The notes below the pieces were generated by a model. It saw only the letters and a program-made list of their open reading frames with translations. It had not been told where the DNA came from and did no database searches. A program made the position numbers and the translations under genes. From positions 62,001-126,000 of the forward strand of contig JAOMRN010000001.1 of the NCBI GenBank assembly GCA_028355015.1: 64,000 nucleotides of DNA. The letters are read 5' to 3'. This DNA is from MGIIb-O2 sp002494975. GTDB lineage: Archaea; Thermoplasmatota; Poseidoniia; Poseidoniales; Thalassarchaeaceae. Positions 34,091 to 42,815 of the stretch are shown here, one piece after another (within the stretch, counting starts at the first letter, position 1; each line of letters starts with the position of its first letter).

Positions 34091-34396
34091 ATGTATGCTT
34101 CTTCTCTCCCTTCTGAGTTTATGAGGGAACATTTCATGCGTGAAGACCCTCACGCCTTACTCATGTCAGTGGGTTATGTACTAGTAAATGTTGAACCGGG
34201 TTCAGAAGTTGAAGTGTTCAATGCAGCCTCAGTGTTATCATTTGTTACCGATGCTAATCTTCTTTTCGGAGATCATGATTTAATAGTCAAATTAGAAGCA
34301 GATAATATGGGTGATATTGCAAGATTAGTAGTTGAATCAATACGTGCTATACCTGGTGTTTTGAATACAAAAACACTTGCTTGCGCAGAAATGTGA
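34091..34396 (+). CDS. stand-alone Lrp/AsnC effector-binding (RAM) domain protein
   Basis: A 101-residue protein matching the C-terminal RAM domain of Lrp/AsnC regulators, with no DNA-binding helix-turn-helix. The core is YVLVNVEPGSEVEVFNAASV, GDHDLIVKLEADNMGDIARLVVESIRAI and PGVLNTKTLACAEM. Such single domains form oligomers and bind amino acids. GAGGAGG at about 34075-34081 supports ATG 34091; later Met codons (34121, 34136) are possible. It is divergent from the macro-domain gene. Confidence 0.85.
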   Translation: MYASSLPSEFMREHFMREDPHALLMSVGYVLVNVEPGSEVEVFNAASVLSFVTDANLLFGDHDLIVKLEADNMGDIARLVVESIRAIPGVLNTKTLACAEM

Positions 34397-34433
34397 TTCT
34401 AATTTTCCAGACTTGGTTTCCCTCGTAATACCT

Positions 34434-34460
34434 CGATAGTCGCGCAGTATCGCGTTTTTT
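34434..34460 (+). terminator. small hairpin plus T6 run downstream of the RAM-domain gene
   Basis: CGATA (34434-34438) pairs with TATCG (34448-34452), and overlapping this CGCG (34441-34444) can pair with CGCG (34451-34454); a T6 run follows at 34455-34460. It would end the upstream transcript. The same T-rich end could also serve as TATA element for mc1, so the call is tentative. Confidence 0.35.
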
Positions 34461-34513
34461 ATCCAATACCTTCATATCCTATTTTGATAGGCGGAGTAGC
34501 GGAGGATTGCTTT

Positions 34514-34777
34514 ATGTCAGACAAAAAATACTTCGTACTGATGGAGAATGGAAAGGACACTGCTCAGGTGTTCGTAAGCAAGCAGCCACGAGGAGCCGCT
34601 TTGAAAGCAGCTACACGTGGTCATACCGACATCCAACTGCGTGAGCGTGGAACAAACCGTGTTCACAGCTTCAAGGGTTGGACAGAAGTTGTTGCAAAGC
34701 CAGCGAACGGACCTGCATGGCTACCAGACAAAATCAAGAAGGCCAATGTAAGTAAAAATGGAATAACTCGATTATGA
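34514..34777 (+). CDS. MC1 family chromosomal architectural protein
   Basis: Small basic DNA-bending protein of 87 residues. It matches the methanosarcinal MC1 fold over nearly its whole length: KKYFVLMENGKDTAQVFVSK, QPRGAALKAATRG, LRERGTNRVHSFKGW and PANGPAWLPDKI. MC1 binds and sharply bends DNA and is found in some euryarchaea, including marine Group II. GGAGGA at 34501-34506 with 7 bases of spacing places the start at ATG 34514, not at an upstream in-frame codon. It is flanked by its own leader and by 3' hairpins, and high expression is plausible. Confidence 0.93.
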   Translation: MSDKKYFVLMENGKDTAQVFVSKQPRGAALKAATRGHTDIQLRERGTNRVHSFKGWTEVVAKPANGPAWLPDKIKKANVSKNGITRL

Positions 34778-34792
34778 GGTTTCCATTTTTTT
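34754..34792 (+). terminator. A/T hairpin with T7 run at the end of mc1
   Basis: AAAAATGGA (34754-34762) is the exact reverse complement of TCCATTTTT (34782-34790), across a 19-base loop that includes the stop codon. The T-run (34786-34792) extends beyond the stem. Archaeal polymerases end at oligo-T stretches, so this is a good mc1 terminator. Confidence 0.5.
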
Positions 34793-34808
34793 ACGGAATT
34801 ACACAACC

Positions 34809-34832
34809 CCTCTCCGGGTAAACTCGGAGAGG
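34809..34832. terminator. perfect 8-bp hairpin between convergent mc1 and sdhB
   Basis: CCTCTCCG (34809-34816) and CGGAGAGG (34825-34832) pair exactly around an 8-base loop. It lies in the gap between the mc1 and sdhB ends and works on either strand as a 3'-end structure. No T-run adjoins it. It is the most stable intergenic hairpin I saw in the window. Confidence 0.55.
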
Positions 34833-34844
34833 TCAATAAATACA

Positions 34845-35606
34845 TTATCTTAGACCAAGTTTACGGCCTATTATCGCGATAGGATCGTAATATTCTGTAA
34901 CAACTCTTTCTTTGAGAGGAATTATTGCATTATCGGTGATATTTATCCCTGCTGGGCATACTTCTGTACAACATCTGGTAATATTACAGTAGCCAATTCC
35001 AAAGTCATCTTTTATCTCTGGAATTCTATTTTCCTTATCTAGCGGATGCATTTCTAGTCCTGCTAATCTTACAAAGAATCTTGGTCCCGCAAACTCATCA
35101 AATTTTTCATGTTCTCTTAAGACATGGCATGTATTTACACACAACATACATTCGATACATCCTCTAAACTCTTGGATACGATTAGCTTCATTTTGATTAA
35201 ATTCCCAGTCTAATTCCTCAGGTCCATTTATTGGAACCATTTTCTTATTCATTTCATATGCCCATGATGTATCTGTAACCAAATCTTTAGTTAGAGGGAA
35301 TGCTTGCATAGGTTTCACAAGAATAGGTTCTCCTTCAGGTGTTTCTTCCATAACTTCTTCCATTCTTGTCATGCACATTAGTCGTGGTTTTCCATTCACT
35401 TCTGCGGAACATGACCCACATTTACCTGCTTTGCAGTTCCATCTGCAGGAAAGGTCTGGTGCATGCTCTGCTTGGATTCTATGTATGACATCTAGGACTA
35501 CCATTCCTTCATCCATTTCAACTGTATAATCAATCATTTCTCCATTTGGAACCCCATTTTCATCCGGCTCTCCACGGAAAATCTTGAACGTCACATTTTC
35601 ATCCAT
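34845..35606 (-). CDS. sdhB: succinate dehydrogenase iron-sulfur subunit (Sdh1-like)
   Basis: Carries the three iron-sulfur clusters linking FAD to quinone. The [2Fe-2S] ligands are C60, C65, C68 and C80 (CKAGKCGSC and RLMC; counted from the alternative start 35612). The [4Fe-4S]/[3Fe-4S] ligands lie in CIECMLCVNTCHV and YCNITRCCTEVCPAGI. CHV in place of the common CP, and the stretch CCTEVCPAGINITDNAIIPL, match the mycobacterial Sdh1 subfamily more than E. coli SdhB. The start codon ATG at 35612 overlaps the sdhA stop (ATGA), but GAGGAGG suits ATG 35606 better. Confidence 0.94.
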   Translation of the reverse strand: MDENVTFKIFRGEPDENGVPNGEMIDYTVEMDEGMVVLDVIHRIQAEHAPDLSCRWNCKAGKCGSCSAEVNGKPRLMCMTRMEEVMEETPEGEPILVKPMQAFPLTKDLVTDTSWAYEMNKKMVPINGPEELDWEFNQNEANRIQEFRGCIECMLCVNTCHVLREHEKFDEFAGPRFFVRLAGLEMHPLDKENRIPEIKDDFGIGYCNITRCCTEVCPAGINITDNAIIPLKERVVTEYYDPIAIIGRKLGLR

Positions 35607-35608
35607 TC

Positions 35609-37435
35609 TCATTCCTCCTCATGTAAATCTTCAATATCTAATAATTGTTTTAATTCTTCATCAATCTTTGGATATCTTCGATGTTCTATCTCCATGCCAT
35701 TTTTCTTAGTAATGACGCTATTTATCTTACCCCAATACTTGTAATCAGGTGTAGGGAAATCATCTCTGGTATGGCCTCCTCTAGATTCCTCCCGATATAA
35801 GGCCGCTAATGCGCACATCCTACTAACATCAATCATAGCACTTATCTCCAATGCTTGATGCCATCCTGGATTGTATATTTTACTCTCTCCAACAGATGTA
35901 CTTTTTTCGCGAATTTCTAACTCGTCTAAGTCTTTCAAAGCTTCTTTTAATAATTTTTCAGTACGAATAATACCAACCTTGTCCTGCATCATCTCTCTCA
36001 AGTCTTCTACGACTTTAGCCGGGTTTTCGCCATTCTTACGATTAAGTGGTGCCAAAGTTTCTTCAATAGCTTCTTCAATTTCTACTGGATTTATTTCAAG
36101 GAAATTTGCTAATTCTTTAGCGGTAACGGCGGCATTTTCTCCTGCAATTTTACCGAAAACAATCAAGTCAGAAAGTGAGTTTCCGCCAAGTCGATTCGCG
36201 CCATGCAATCCTGTTGCTGCTTCCCCTGCAGCAAACATTCTAGGGATAGTGGTTTCTTGTGTTTCAGGATGAACCTTTATTCCTCCCATAACATAATGAG
36301 CAGTAGGTCCAACTTCCATTCTTTCAGTTGTGATATCTACTGCGGCTAGTTCTTTGAATTGATGATACATCCCAGGTAACTTTTTCCTAACCTGATCTGG
36401 TTCTCTCCACGAAATATCTAGGTATGCACCTCCATGAGCACTTGCTCTACCTGCATCTCTTTCTGAATTTATTGCCTTTGCAACGACATCCCGGGTTAGT
36501 AATTCGGGAGGTCTGCGTACAGTTGCTAATTTCCCATCAACAATCTCAGAAACCCATTCTAAAGCTTCTTCTTCTGTATCAGCAAATTCATCTTTATACA
36601 TTTCAGGAACATAGTCGAACATGAACCTCTTTCCTTCTGAATTTGTAAGCATCCCTCCTTCTCCTCTAACTCCCTCAGTCACTAAAATTCCTTTTACTGA
36701 AGGCGGCCATATCATTCCAGTAGGATGGAATTGAATAAATTCCATATCTCCCATTTCAGCGCCAGCCCAATACGCCAATGCGTATCCTTCTCCCGTGTAT
36801 TCCCATGATCCAGAACAAACTGACCAGCATCTCGTGGCTCCACCTGTGGCCATTACTATGGTTTTAGCCTTGAACACATGTAAAGTTCCGTCATTCCTAT
36901 TGTATGCAAAGCATCCGGAGATTTTCCCATCTGTTTTGAATAACCTACGAACTGTAAATTCCATGTATACATCCATGCCCATATGAACTCCTTTCTCCTG
37001 TAAAGTTCTGATTAACTCGAGCCCAGTTGCATCTCCTATGTGTGCTAATCTTGGATATGTATGTCCCCCAAAATTACGCTGATTAGTAAGGCCCTTAGGC
37101 GTTCTATCAAAAACAGCTCCCCATGTTTCTAATTCTCTAATTCTATCTGGTGCTTGTTGTGCATGAATTTTTGCCATTCTCCAATCATTTAGATATTTTC
37201 CACCTTTCATGGTGTCTCTAAAATGTGTTTGCCAATTATCACGCGGATCTTTATTTCCTAAGGCAGCAGCAGCACCTCCTTCTGCCATTACTGTATGTGC
37301 TTTACCTAGCATTGATTTACAAATCATGGCTACACTTACTCCTGCCTTACTTGCTTCGATAGCTGCTCTTAAGCCAGCACCTCCGGCACCAATGATCACA
37401 ACATCATGTTCGTGAATAGTATAATCTTCGTTCAT
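35609..37435 (-). CDS. sdhA: succinate dehydrogenase flavoprotein subunit
   Basis: FAD-containing catalytic subunit oxidising succinate to fumarate. The dinucleotide fold is DVVIIGAGGAGLRAAIEA. The covalent-FAD region contains GGHTYPRLAH. Catalytic/substrate stretches include EFIQFHPTGMIWPP, the lid segment, and the Arg/His region SRGGHTRDDFPTPD, with GLHGANRLGGNSLSDLIVFGKIAG. ATG 37435 is chosen: GGTGAG lies just upstream, giving 608 residues. It sits between sdhC (12 bases) and sdhB (overlap). Confidence 0.96.
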   Translation of the reverse strand: MNEDYTIHEHDVVIIGAGGAGLRAAIEASKAGVSVAMICKSMLGKAHTVMAEGGAAAALGNKDPRDNWQTHFRDTMKGGKYLNDWRMAKIHAQQAPDRIRELETWGAVFDRTPKGLTNQRNFGGHTYPRLAHIGDATGLELIRTLQEKGVHMGMDVYMEFTVRRLFKTDGKISGCFAYNRNDGTLHVFKAKTIVMATGGATRCWSVCSGSWEYTGEGYALAYWAGAEMGDMEFIQFHPTGMIWPPSVKGILVTEGVRGEGGMLTNSEGKRFMFDYVPEMYKDEFADTEEEALEWVSEIVDGKLATVRRPPELLTRDVVAKAINSERDAGRASAHGGAYLDISWREPDQVRKKLPGMYHQFKELAAVDITTERMEVGPTAHYVMGGIKVHPETQETTIPRMFAAGEAATGLHGANRLGGNSLSDLIVFGKIAGENAAVTAKELANFLEINPVEIEEAIEETLAPLNRKNGENPAKVVEDLREMMQDKVGIIRTEKLLKEALKDLDELEIREKSTSVGESKIYNPGWHQALEISAMIDVSRMCALAALYREESRGGHTRDDFPTPDYKYWGKINSVITKKNGMEIEHRRYPKIDEELKQLLDIEDLHEEE

Positions 37436-37446
37436 ATTCTCACCTT

Positions 37447-38247
37447 TCAAGTAATTATCCAAGACCAATCATTGATCATTCCTTCTGCCACAGCCCAAAC
37501 AAATAAGTCACCTAAAAATACCATGACTAAGCTAGTCCAGAACCAAAATGCATGATCAATATTCAAGTTGCTTATCCTTATGTATAATCTTCCTATAATG
37601 CCGCTTATTCCATTTCTCCATTGATTCATACCACCTCCAAAGAGGTGTCTGAATGCATGACAGGATGCAACATACATGAATAGTAAAATCGATTCAGTAG
37701 CCAAAACTAATGTTCCCACAGATATTCCGAATGATTCAGTACCATCAGCGCCATGGAACCACATTGTATGATATACATCATATACTTTCATTGAGAGTAT
37801 TATTATTGCTAAGTATAGCAGATATCGGTGTAAATTATTTAACACAAACAAACCTGTCTCGCCTTTGTATCCTATACGATAGTTAATTTCTGGTTTTGCA
37901 ACTACACATGCAGTAGGGTTTTGGAAAAATACTCTGTGATAGACTCTTCTCATATAGTAACAAGTACCTCTAAAACCAAAGGGTATCCATAGAATCAGTA
38001 ATGCGGAATTCATCCACTTTGGTGTGTCTAAATCGAAGATATGGATGACATCAGGAGAAAAAATAGGTGATGTAACTCTGTGATTATCATATTGAATATC
38101 TCCATCCCATACTAATACTCTAAGAGCTGTATATACAAGTGCTAAAGTTAGACCAAAACCCATCCAAAAAGGCTGTGACCACCATTTATCGATACGATCA
38201 GTTTTACCAAATCCTCTTTCCATGGGGAGTTTGATTGCATTAGACAT
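37447..38247 (-). CDS. sdhC: succinate dehydrogenase membrane anchor, single 266-residue subunit (Sdh1 type)
   Basis: A five-helix membrane anchor encoded by one gene, replacing the usual SdhC/SdhD pair. Conserved stretches are PFGFRGTCYYMRRVYHRVFF, NNLHRYLLYLAI and MYVASCHAFRHLFGG. These match the anchor of mycobacterial Sdh1, for which a membrane-embedded Rieske-type cluster has been reported in place of haem. Cys and His candidates here are C96, H104, C114, H140, C196, H197 and H201. TAGGAG lies upstream of ATG 38247. First gene of the sdhCAB operon. Confidence 0.92.
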   Translation of the reverse strand: MSNAIKLPMERGFGKTDRIDKWWSQPFWMGFGLTLALVYTALRVLVWDGDIQYDNHRVTSPIFSPDVIHIFDLDTPKWMNSALLILWIPFGFRGTCYYMRRVYHRVFFQNPTACVVAKPEINYRIGYKGETGLFVLNNLHRYLLYLAIIILSMKVYDVYHTMWFHGADGTESFGISVGTLVLATESILLFMYVASCHAFRHLFGGGMNQWRNGISGIIGRLYIRISNLNIDHAFWFWTSLVMVFLGDLFVWAVAEGMINDWSWIIT

Positions 38248-38336
38248 TGGAATGCTCCTACCTTACTAGTGCTGCGAACGAAAGGCGAGCAATAAGTGAT
38301 TGCTTCTTAGCATAATAATTATTGATAAGTTTAATT

Positions 38337-38477
38337 ATGCATAATGCGTCAGAATATCTGATAAAGATGGATGTTTTCGACGACCTTGAATCCTCGATAT
38401 GTACTAATTGTGGATATATGCCAGGGGTTTGGTTACCCACTTTACCTTGCCCACAGTGTGGGGAAATGATGATTTAA
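38337..38477 (+). CDS. zinc-ribbon microprotein
   Basis: A short frame of 46 residues (36 if begun at ATG 38367) between sdhC and the aldehyde dehydrogenase gene. It contains two paired Cys motifs, ICTNCGYMPG and CPQCGEMMI, 14 residues apart, the layout of a treble-clef or rubredoxin-like zinc ribbon. The stop overlaps the convergent aldehyde dehydrogenase end by 4 bases. Upstream is an A/T-rich stretch (TAATTATTGATAAG) that could be its TATA element. The Cys spacing and the tight packing argue against chance. No function can be given. Confidence 0.72.
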   Translation: MHNASEYLIKMDVFDDLESSICTNCGYMPGVWLPTLPCPQCGEMMI

Positions 38478-40102
38478 GTCAATGATGAATAATCTACCTT
38501 TTCTTCAATAAGTTCAATATCTTCTACATCCATCTGAGCAAGTTGTAACTTACCAGATAATTCATCGTTAACTGCGTGCCAATATGAATAGGCTTCAATT
38601 ACCCAGATACCAGATTCTCTAGTTCCATTACCGCTTCCTTTAACTCCTCCAAATGGTAGGTGCGCTTCTGCGCCAGTGGTTGAATTATTTATGCCAGTCA
38701 TTCCTGCTTTGATTCCTGTTTTGTAACGGTATGCTTCTAAACGATCATTTGTGTATATAGCACTTGAAAGGCCATAAGGCGATGCATTTGCTAAATGCAA
38801 TGCATGTTCGAAGTCCTTTGCTTTAACAATAGTAATTGCTGGCCCAAATATTTCTTCATGAAAACAAGCCATGTCTTCTGTTACATCAGCATAAACATGA
38901 GGCCACATGTATACTCCATCTTCTGGTTTTCCAAGGAAATTTTTAGGCTTATTGTCGGACGTTATCCTACCGTTCCCCCATAGCTTTCTAGCAGAACTTT
39001 TTTCACATAATTGTAAATCATTTAGGAAGTCATTTGCGTATTTTTCAGATAGCATAGGACCGTATAGGACATTTTCATGAATCATTGAGTCTCCAATGGT
39101 AGTTGATTCTACTTTTTCCATCAATTTTTCAATAAATTCATCATAAATATCTTCGTGGATAATTAGGTTTCCAAGGCTTGTACAACGTTGACCTGCCGTG
39201 CCAAAACCTGCCCAATAAGCGCCTTCTACTGCGTTTTCCATATTCGCACTAGGCATAATTACCAGGGGGTTTTTCCCTCCTAGTTCCAGACTTGCTGAAA
39301 CAAGATTTCTACCACAAACTTCTCCAATCATTTTTCCAACAGGTGTAGAACCAGTGAAACTTATCTTGTTCACTAAACCTTCATCGACTGCATCAACAAG
39401 ATGTTGCCCTGCTCCACTACCTTTCCCATGTACTAGGTTGATTACTCCATTTGGTAGTCCTGATTCATGCATTATTCTTGTTAACATGAATGAGAGTAAG
39501 GGTGCATCCTGTGGACTCTTCCAAACACAAGTGTTTCCACACATTATCGCAGGAATCATTTTCCAAAAAGGAACTGCTGCTGGGAAATTACAAGCATTAA
39601 TTATTCCGCAAACACCCAGAGGTCTTCTGTAAGTGAATAATTCTTTATCTGGTAATTCCGAATTCACTGTCTGGCCGTACAGTCTTCTCCCTTCTGATTG
39701 GAAAAATAGGCATGTATCAATTGCTTCTTGAACCGAGCCTGCACTTTCTTTGAGCGTTTTTCCGATTTCTCTTGTCTCAACTCTGACAATATCATCTTTG
39801 TATTGCATGAGTAGTCTACCCATATTTCCAATGATCTGTCCTCTTGTAGGTGCAGGTGTAGATGACCATGAAGGAAATGCATCTCTAGCAGCTTTAAGTG
39901 CTTGATGTACATCTTCTTTCGTCGATAAAGGGAACTCTCCTAAACAGTCTACTAGAAGTGCTGGATTTCTACTTTCAAATGTTTCACCATTACTCGCAGA
40001 TTGTAGTTTTCCATTGATTATGTTATACCCTTTTATCTTTGGACTACCATTGGGATTATTGGCATCCATGAATTCAAATCCTGATTCTAGCACGTTAGTC
40101 AT
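38474..40102 (-). CDS. NAD(P)-dependent aldehyde dehydrogenase
   Basis: Soluble aldehyde dehydrogenase (ALDH superfamily). The cofactor region has KISFTGSTPVGKMIGE, the general base lies in SLELGGKNPLV, and the nucleophile is Cys in GTAGQRCTSLG. FHEEIFGPAITIV and PFGGVKGSGNGTRE complete the fold. GTAGQRCT is common in the ALDH7 group (aminoadipate semialdehyde dehydrogenase), so a role in lysine or other amino-acid breakdown is possible, but the substrate is not fixed. ATG 40102 is used; a TTG at 40129 is also in frame. The gene is not in an obvious operon. Confidence 0.92.
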   Translation of the reverse strand: MTNVLESGFEFMDANNPNGSPKIKGYNIINGKLQSASNGETFESRNPALLVDCLGEFPLSTKEDVHQALKAARDAFPSWSSTPAPTRGQIIGNMGRLLMQYKDDIVRVETREIGKTLKESAGSVQEAIDTCLFFQSEGRRLYGQTVNSELPDKELFTYRRPLGVCGIINACNFPAAVPFWKMIPAIMCGNTCVWKSPQDAPLLSFMLTRIMHESGLPNGVINLVHGKGSGAGQHLVDAVDEGLVNKISFTGSTPVGKMIGEVCGRNLVSASLELGGKNPLVIMPSANMENAVEGAYWAGFGTAGQRCTSLGNLIIHEDIYDEFIEKLMEKVESTTIGDSMIHENVLYGPMLSEKYANDFLNDLQLCEKSSARKLWGNGRITSDNKPKNFLGKPEDGVYMWPHVYADVTEDMACFHEEIFGPAITIVKAKDFEHALHLANASPYGLSSAIYTNDRLEAYRYKTGIKAGMTGINNSTTGAEAHLPFGGVKGSGNGTRESGIWVIEAYSYWHAVNDELSGKLQLAQMDVEDIELIEEKVDYSSLT

Positions 40103-40242
40103 GTGTCTTGCGAAATACAGTTCTATCAAGAAACCTTCTCAAACAATATTATGCTCATTTTATCTAATATTCATTTCACATCTACAATTACAATGCCTTA
40201 AATGCCTTGATGAATAGAAAGGTTTGTTGAGGGTGATGTCGA

Positions 40243-42474
40243 ATGTCAGATGAGGGAGTAGAAGACTTACAACTTAGAGTAGCCAAGGCGATACCAAGTG
40301 ATGTAGGACATGGCAGAGCCAGAGTCCCTTTTGATAATGATTTGAATCTAAAACCTGGAGATATTGTTGAGATTACAGGGGAGCAGAAGACGGCGGCTAT
40401 AGTATGGAGATGTCGTCCTGAAGATGCAAATTTAGGTGTAATCAGAGTTGATGGAATCATAAGGAAAAATGCGGGAGTTTCCTTAGGAGATAAAGTAACA
40501 ATCCGTAAAGTAGAAACTCAACCATGTCAGAAATTAATTCTAAGTCCAGTAATGGCTAAACAACAGAAAGTACGTTTTGGGCCCGGCATAGAGGGTTTTG
40601 CACGCAGAGGATTAAACAAGAGGCCAGTAGTTTCAGGTGATAGAATATTTATTCCAGGAATGACACTCTTCGCTGAAGCGTTACCGTTTCAAATTGTTCA
40701 AACTACTCCGAAGGGGATAGTTCAAGTTTTACCCGATACTGAAATAATTATCAAAGAAGAACCAGTTGATGAGGAAGAAGACGGAGGTCAACCGATTTCG
40801 ACAATCTCATATGAGGATATAGGCGGAATTGGTGAACAATTGCAGAAAGTACGAGAAATGATTGAATTGCCTTTGAAACACCCTATTTTGTTCCGAAGAC
40901 TGGGTATAGACCCTCCTCGTGGCGTATTATTACATGGCCCACCAGGCACTGGAAAAACGCTAATAGCCAAGGCTGTAGCATCTGAAACAAAGGCTAATTT
41001 CACTTCAATCAATGGTCCTGAAATTATTTCCAAATATTATGGAGAAAGTGAAAAACAACTCAGAGAGATTTTCGATGAAGCGGCCGCTAACGCTCCAGCA
41101 ATAATTTTCATAGATGAATTAGATTCAATAGCTCCAAAAAGAGAAGATGTCAGTGGAGAAGTTGAACGTAGAGTTGTAGCACAATTGTTGACTTTGCTTG
41201 ATGGCATGCAAGGAAGAGATAATGTAATTGTCATAGGTGCTACAAATCGCCCAGATGCTATTGATCCTGCACTCCGCCGTGGTGGGCGCTTTGATAGAGA
41301 ATTAGAGATAGGAGTTCCCGATAAAAATGGCCGTGCAGAAATCATTGGCATCCATACACGTGGTATGCCAATAAGTGATGATTTTGATGTAGATTGGTTA
41401 TTAGATAATACCCATGGCTTCGTTGGCGCTGATATTTCTGCTTTAGTTAGAGAGGCTGCTATGAAGGCACTCCGCCGCTATCTCCCAGATATTGATTTAG
41501 ATGAAGAACACATTCCAGCAGAAGTTCTAGAGAAAATGGAAGTTCGAATGGCAGATTTTAAACTAGCCATTAAGGAAATAGAACCAAGTGCTCTAAGAGA
41601 AATATATCTCGAAGTGCCTGAGGTTAGTTGGGATGAAGTAGGTGGCCTATCAGAGGTTAAAGAGAGATTAAAGGAGAGTATCGAATGGCCTTTAACGAAG
41701 CCTGAAATGTTCGAACATTTCGGCATTACTCCACCTAGAGGCATAGTTCTTTTTGGTGCACCTGGGACTGGTAAAACCTTAATTGCAAAGGCTATTGCTA
41801 ATGAAGCCAAAGCGAATTTTATTACTATTAAAGGGCCGGAGTTAATTTCTAAATGGGTTGGAGATTCAGAGAAAGCAGTCCGGGAATTATTCAAGAAGGC
41901 AAAACAATCTAGCCCTTCAATTATCTTTTTAGATGAATTTGAAAGTATTGCCGGTGTCAGAAGAAGTAACACTGGCGAAGGTTCTGATGTAATGAACAGA
42001 GTAGTTAATCAATTACTAAGTTCTATGGATGGTGTTGACTCGATGGAAGGCGTGATTGTTGTTGCTGCAACTAATCGACCAGAAATGTTAGATCCAGCTT
42101 TGTTAAGAAGTGGAAGATTCGAGCGTGTACTTCACATCCCCCCTCCAGATATTGACTCAATAAAGGCAATTTTGAAAATACATTCTGAACCGATGCCTCT
42201 AGGTAAGTTCAAGATTGAAGAATTGGCGCCACAATTAGTAAATTATACCGGTGCAGATATTGAAGCTATTTGTAGAGAATCGGCATTAATATCTATGCGT
42301 GCGGGGAAGAAAAGTGTATCCAAGAAACATTTTGAAGAAGCGATTAATAGAGTTAGGCCCACAATTACTGAGGAAATGATGGATTATTACAATCGAATGG
42401 AGGCTAGACTTACTAGTGGACTTGAATCAGTTCGTCGCACACCAGATACCCTTTCAGGGATAGAATCAGCTTGA
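40243..42474 (+). CDS. Cdc48/p97/VAT AAA+ ATPase
   Basis: Hexameric protein-unfolding ATPase. The N-domain (1-185) has the double-psi barrel and a following four-stranded domain. D1 Walker A is GPPGTGKT (about 231) and Walker B IIFIDELDSIAP; D2 Walker A is GAPGTGKT (about 505) and Walker B IIFLDEFESIAG. Both domains keep arginine-finger segments (RRGGRFDRE, LRSGRFERV). The C-terminus ends ...SGIESA and has no HbYX motif, so direct docking to the proteasome by that route is not seen. GAGGGTGAT precedes ATG 40243. The PRC-barrel gene follows by 10 bases. Confidence 0.96.
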   Translation: MSDEGVEDLQLRVAKAIPSDVGHGRARVPFDNDLNLKPGDIVEITGEQKTAAIVWRCRPEDANLGVIRVDGIIRKNAGVSLGDKVTIRKVETQPCQKLILSPVMAKQQKVRFGPGIEGFARRGLNKRPVVSGDRIFIPGMTLFAEALPFQIVQTTPKGIVQVLPDTEIIIKEEPVDEEEDGGQPISTISYEDIGGIGEQLQKVREMIELPLKHPILFRRLGIDPPRGVLLHGPPGTGKTLIAKAVASETKANFTSINGPEIISKYYGESEKQLREIFDEAAANAPAIIFIDELDSIAPKREDVSGEVERRVVAQLLTLLDGMQGRDNVIVIGATNRPDAIDPALRRGGRFDRELEIGVPDKNGRAEIIGIHTRGMPISDDFDVDWLLDNTHGFVGADISALVREAAMKALRRYLPDIDLDEEHIPAEVLEKMEVRMADFKLAIKEIEPSALREIYLEVPEVSWDEVGGLSEVKERLKESIEWPLTKPEMFEHFGITPPRGIVLFGAPGTGKTLIAKAIANEAKANFITIKGPELISKWVGDSEKAVRELFKKAKQSSPSIIFLDEFESIAGVRRSNTGEGSDVMNRVVNQLLSSMDGVDSMEGVIVVAATNRPEMLDPALLRSGRFERVLHIPPPDIDSIKAILKIHSEPMPLGKFKIEELAPQLVNYTGADIEAICRESALISMRAGKKSVSKKHFEEAINRVRPTITEEMMDYYNRMEARLTSGLESVRRTPDTLSGIESA

Positions 42475-42484
42475 GGGATATGAT

Positions 42485-42727
42485 ATGCCAGTAACTTTTG
42501 GTCGGGAAATAGTCAATCTTGAAGTTCAAGATAGTGCTGGCGATAAATTAGGTAATGTTGCTGATTTCCGTATAGACATAGGAAGTGGTCAAATTACAAA
42601 TATTTTAGTGATGATTGAAACAAGTATTAACCCTCAACTTCTTCCTTGGCCTACAGTAAATGGTCTTCTGTCTGTTCCAGTTGAAGAAATTGAAAGTGTC
42701 GGTAAGGTAATCAAACTGTCAGAATAG
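42485..42727 (+). CDS. PRC-barrel domain protein
   Basis: An 80-residue protein with a PRC-barrel fold: FGREIVNLEVQDSAGDKLGNVADFRID is followed by a beta-rich segment ending VPVEEIESVGKVIKLSE. Stand-alone archaeal PRC-barrel proteins exist, including one linked to the FtsZ division machinery (CdpB family), but I cannot say which this is. It is 10 bases downstream of cdc48 and probably in the same transcript. A gap of 88 bases separates it from the next gene. Confidence 0.82.
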   Translation: MPVTFGREIVNLEVQDSAGDKLGNVADFRIDIGSGQITNILVMIETSINPQLLPWPTVNGLLSVPVEEIESVGKVIKLSE

Positions 42728-42815
42728 TATGATGCATAACCGTTCATTCGTTCACAAGCGTCTTAAGTCGAACTTCGGGCTCGTTGTTTGTCATATCGAC
42801 TAGGTGGGGAGCAGC

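Noticed and set aside
34397..34513. Possible small RNA between the RAM-domain gene and mc1
   Set aside because: Only a short hairpin with a T-run and a TATA-like stretch are visible, which a terminator and a promoter explain.
38258..38440. Minus-strand frame of 60 residues downstream of sdhC
   Set aside because: It is antisense to the zinc-ribbon frame and has no recognisable features. The plus-strand frame has paired Cys motifs and better context.
42728..42815. tRNA or riboswitch in the gap before the DUF4350 gene
   Set aside because: I found no cloverleaf arms or long pairing; the gap only holds a likely promoter and a ribosome binding site.
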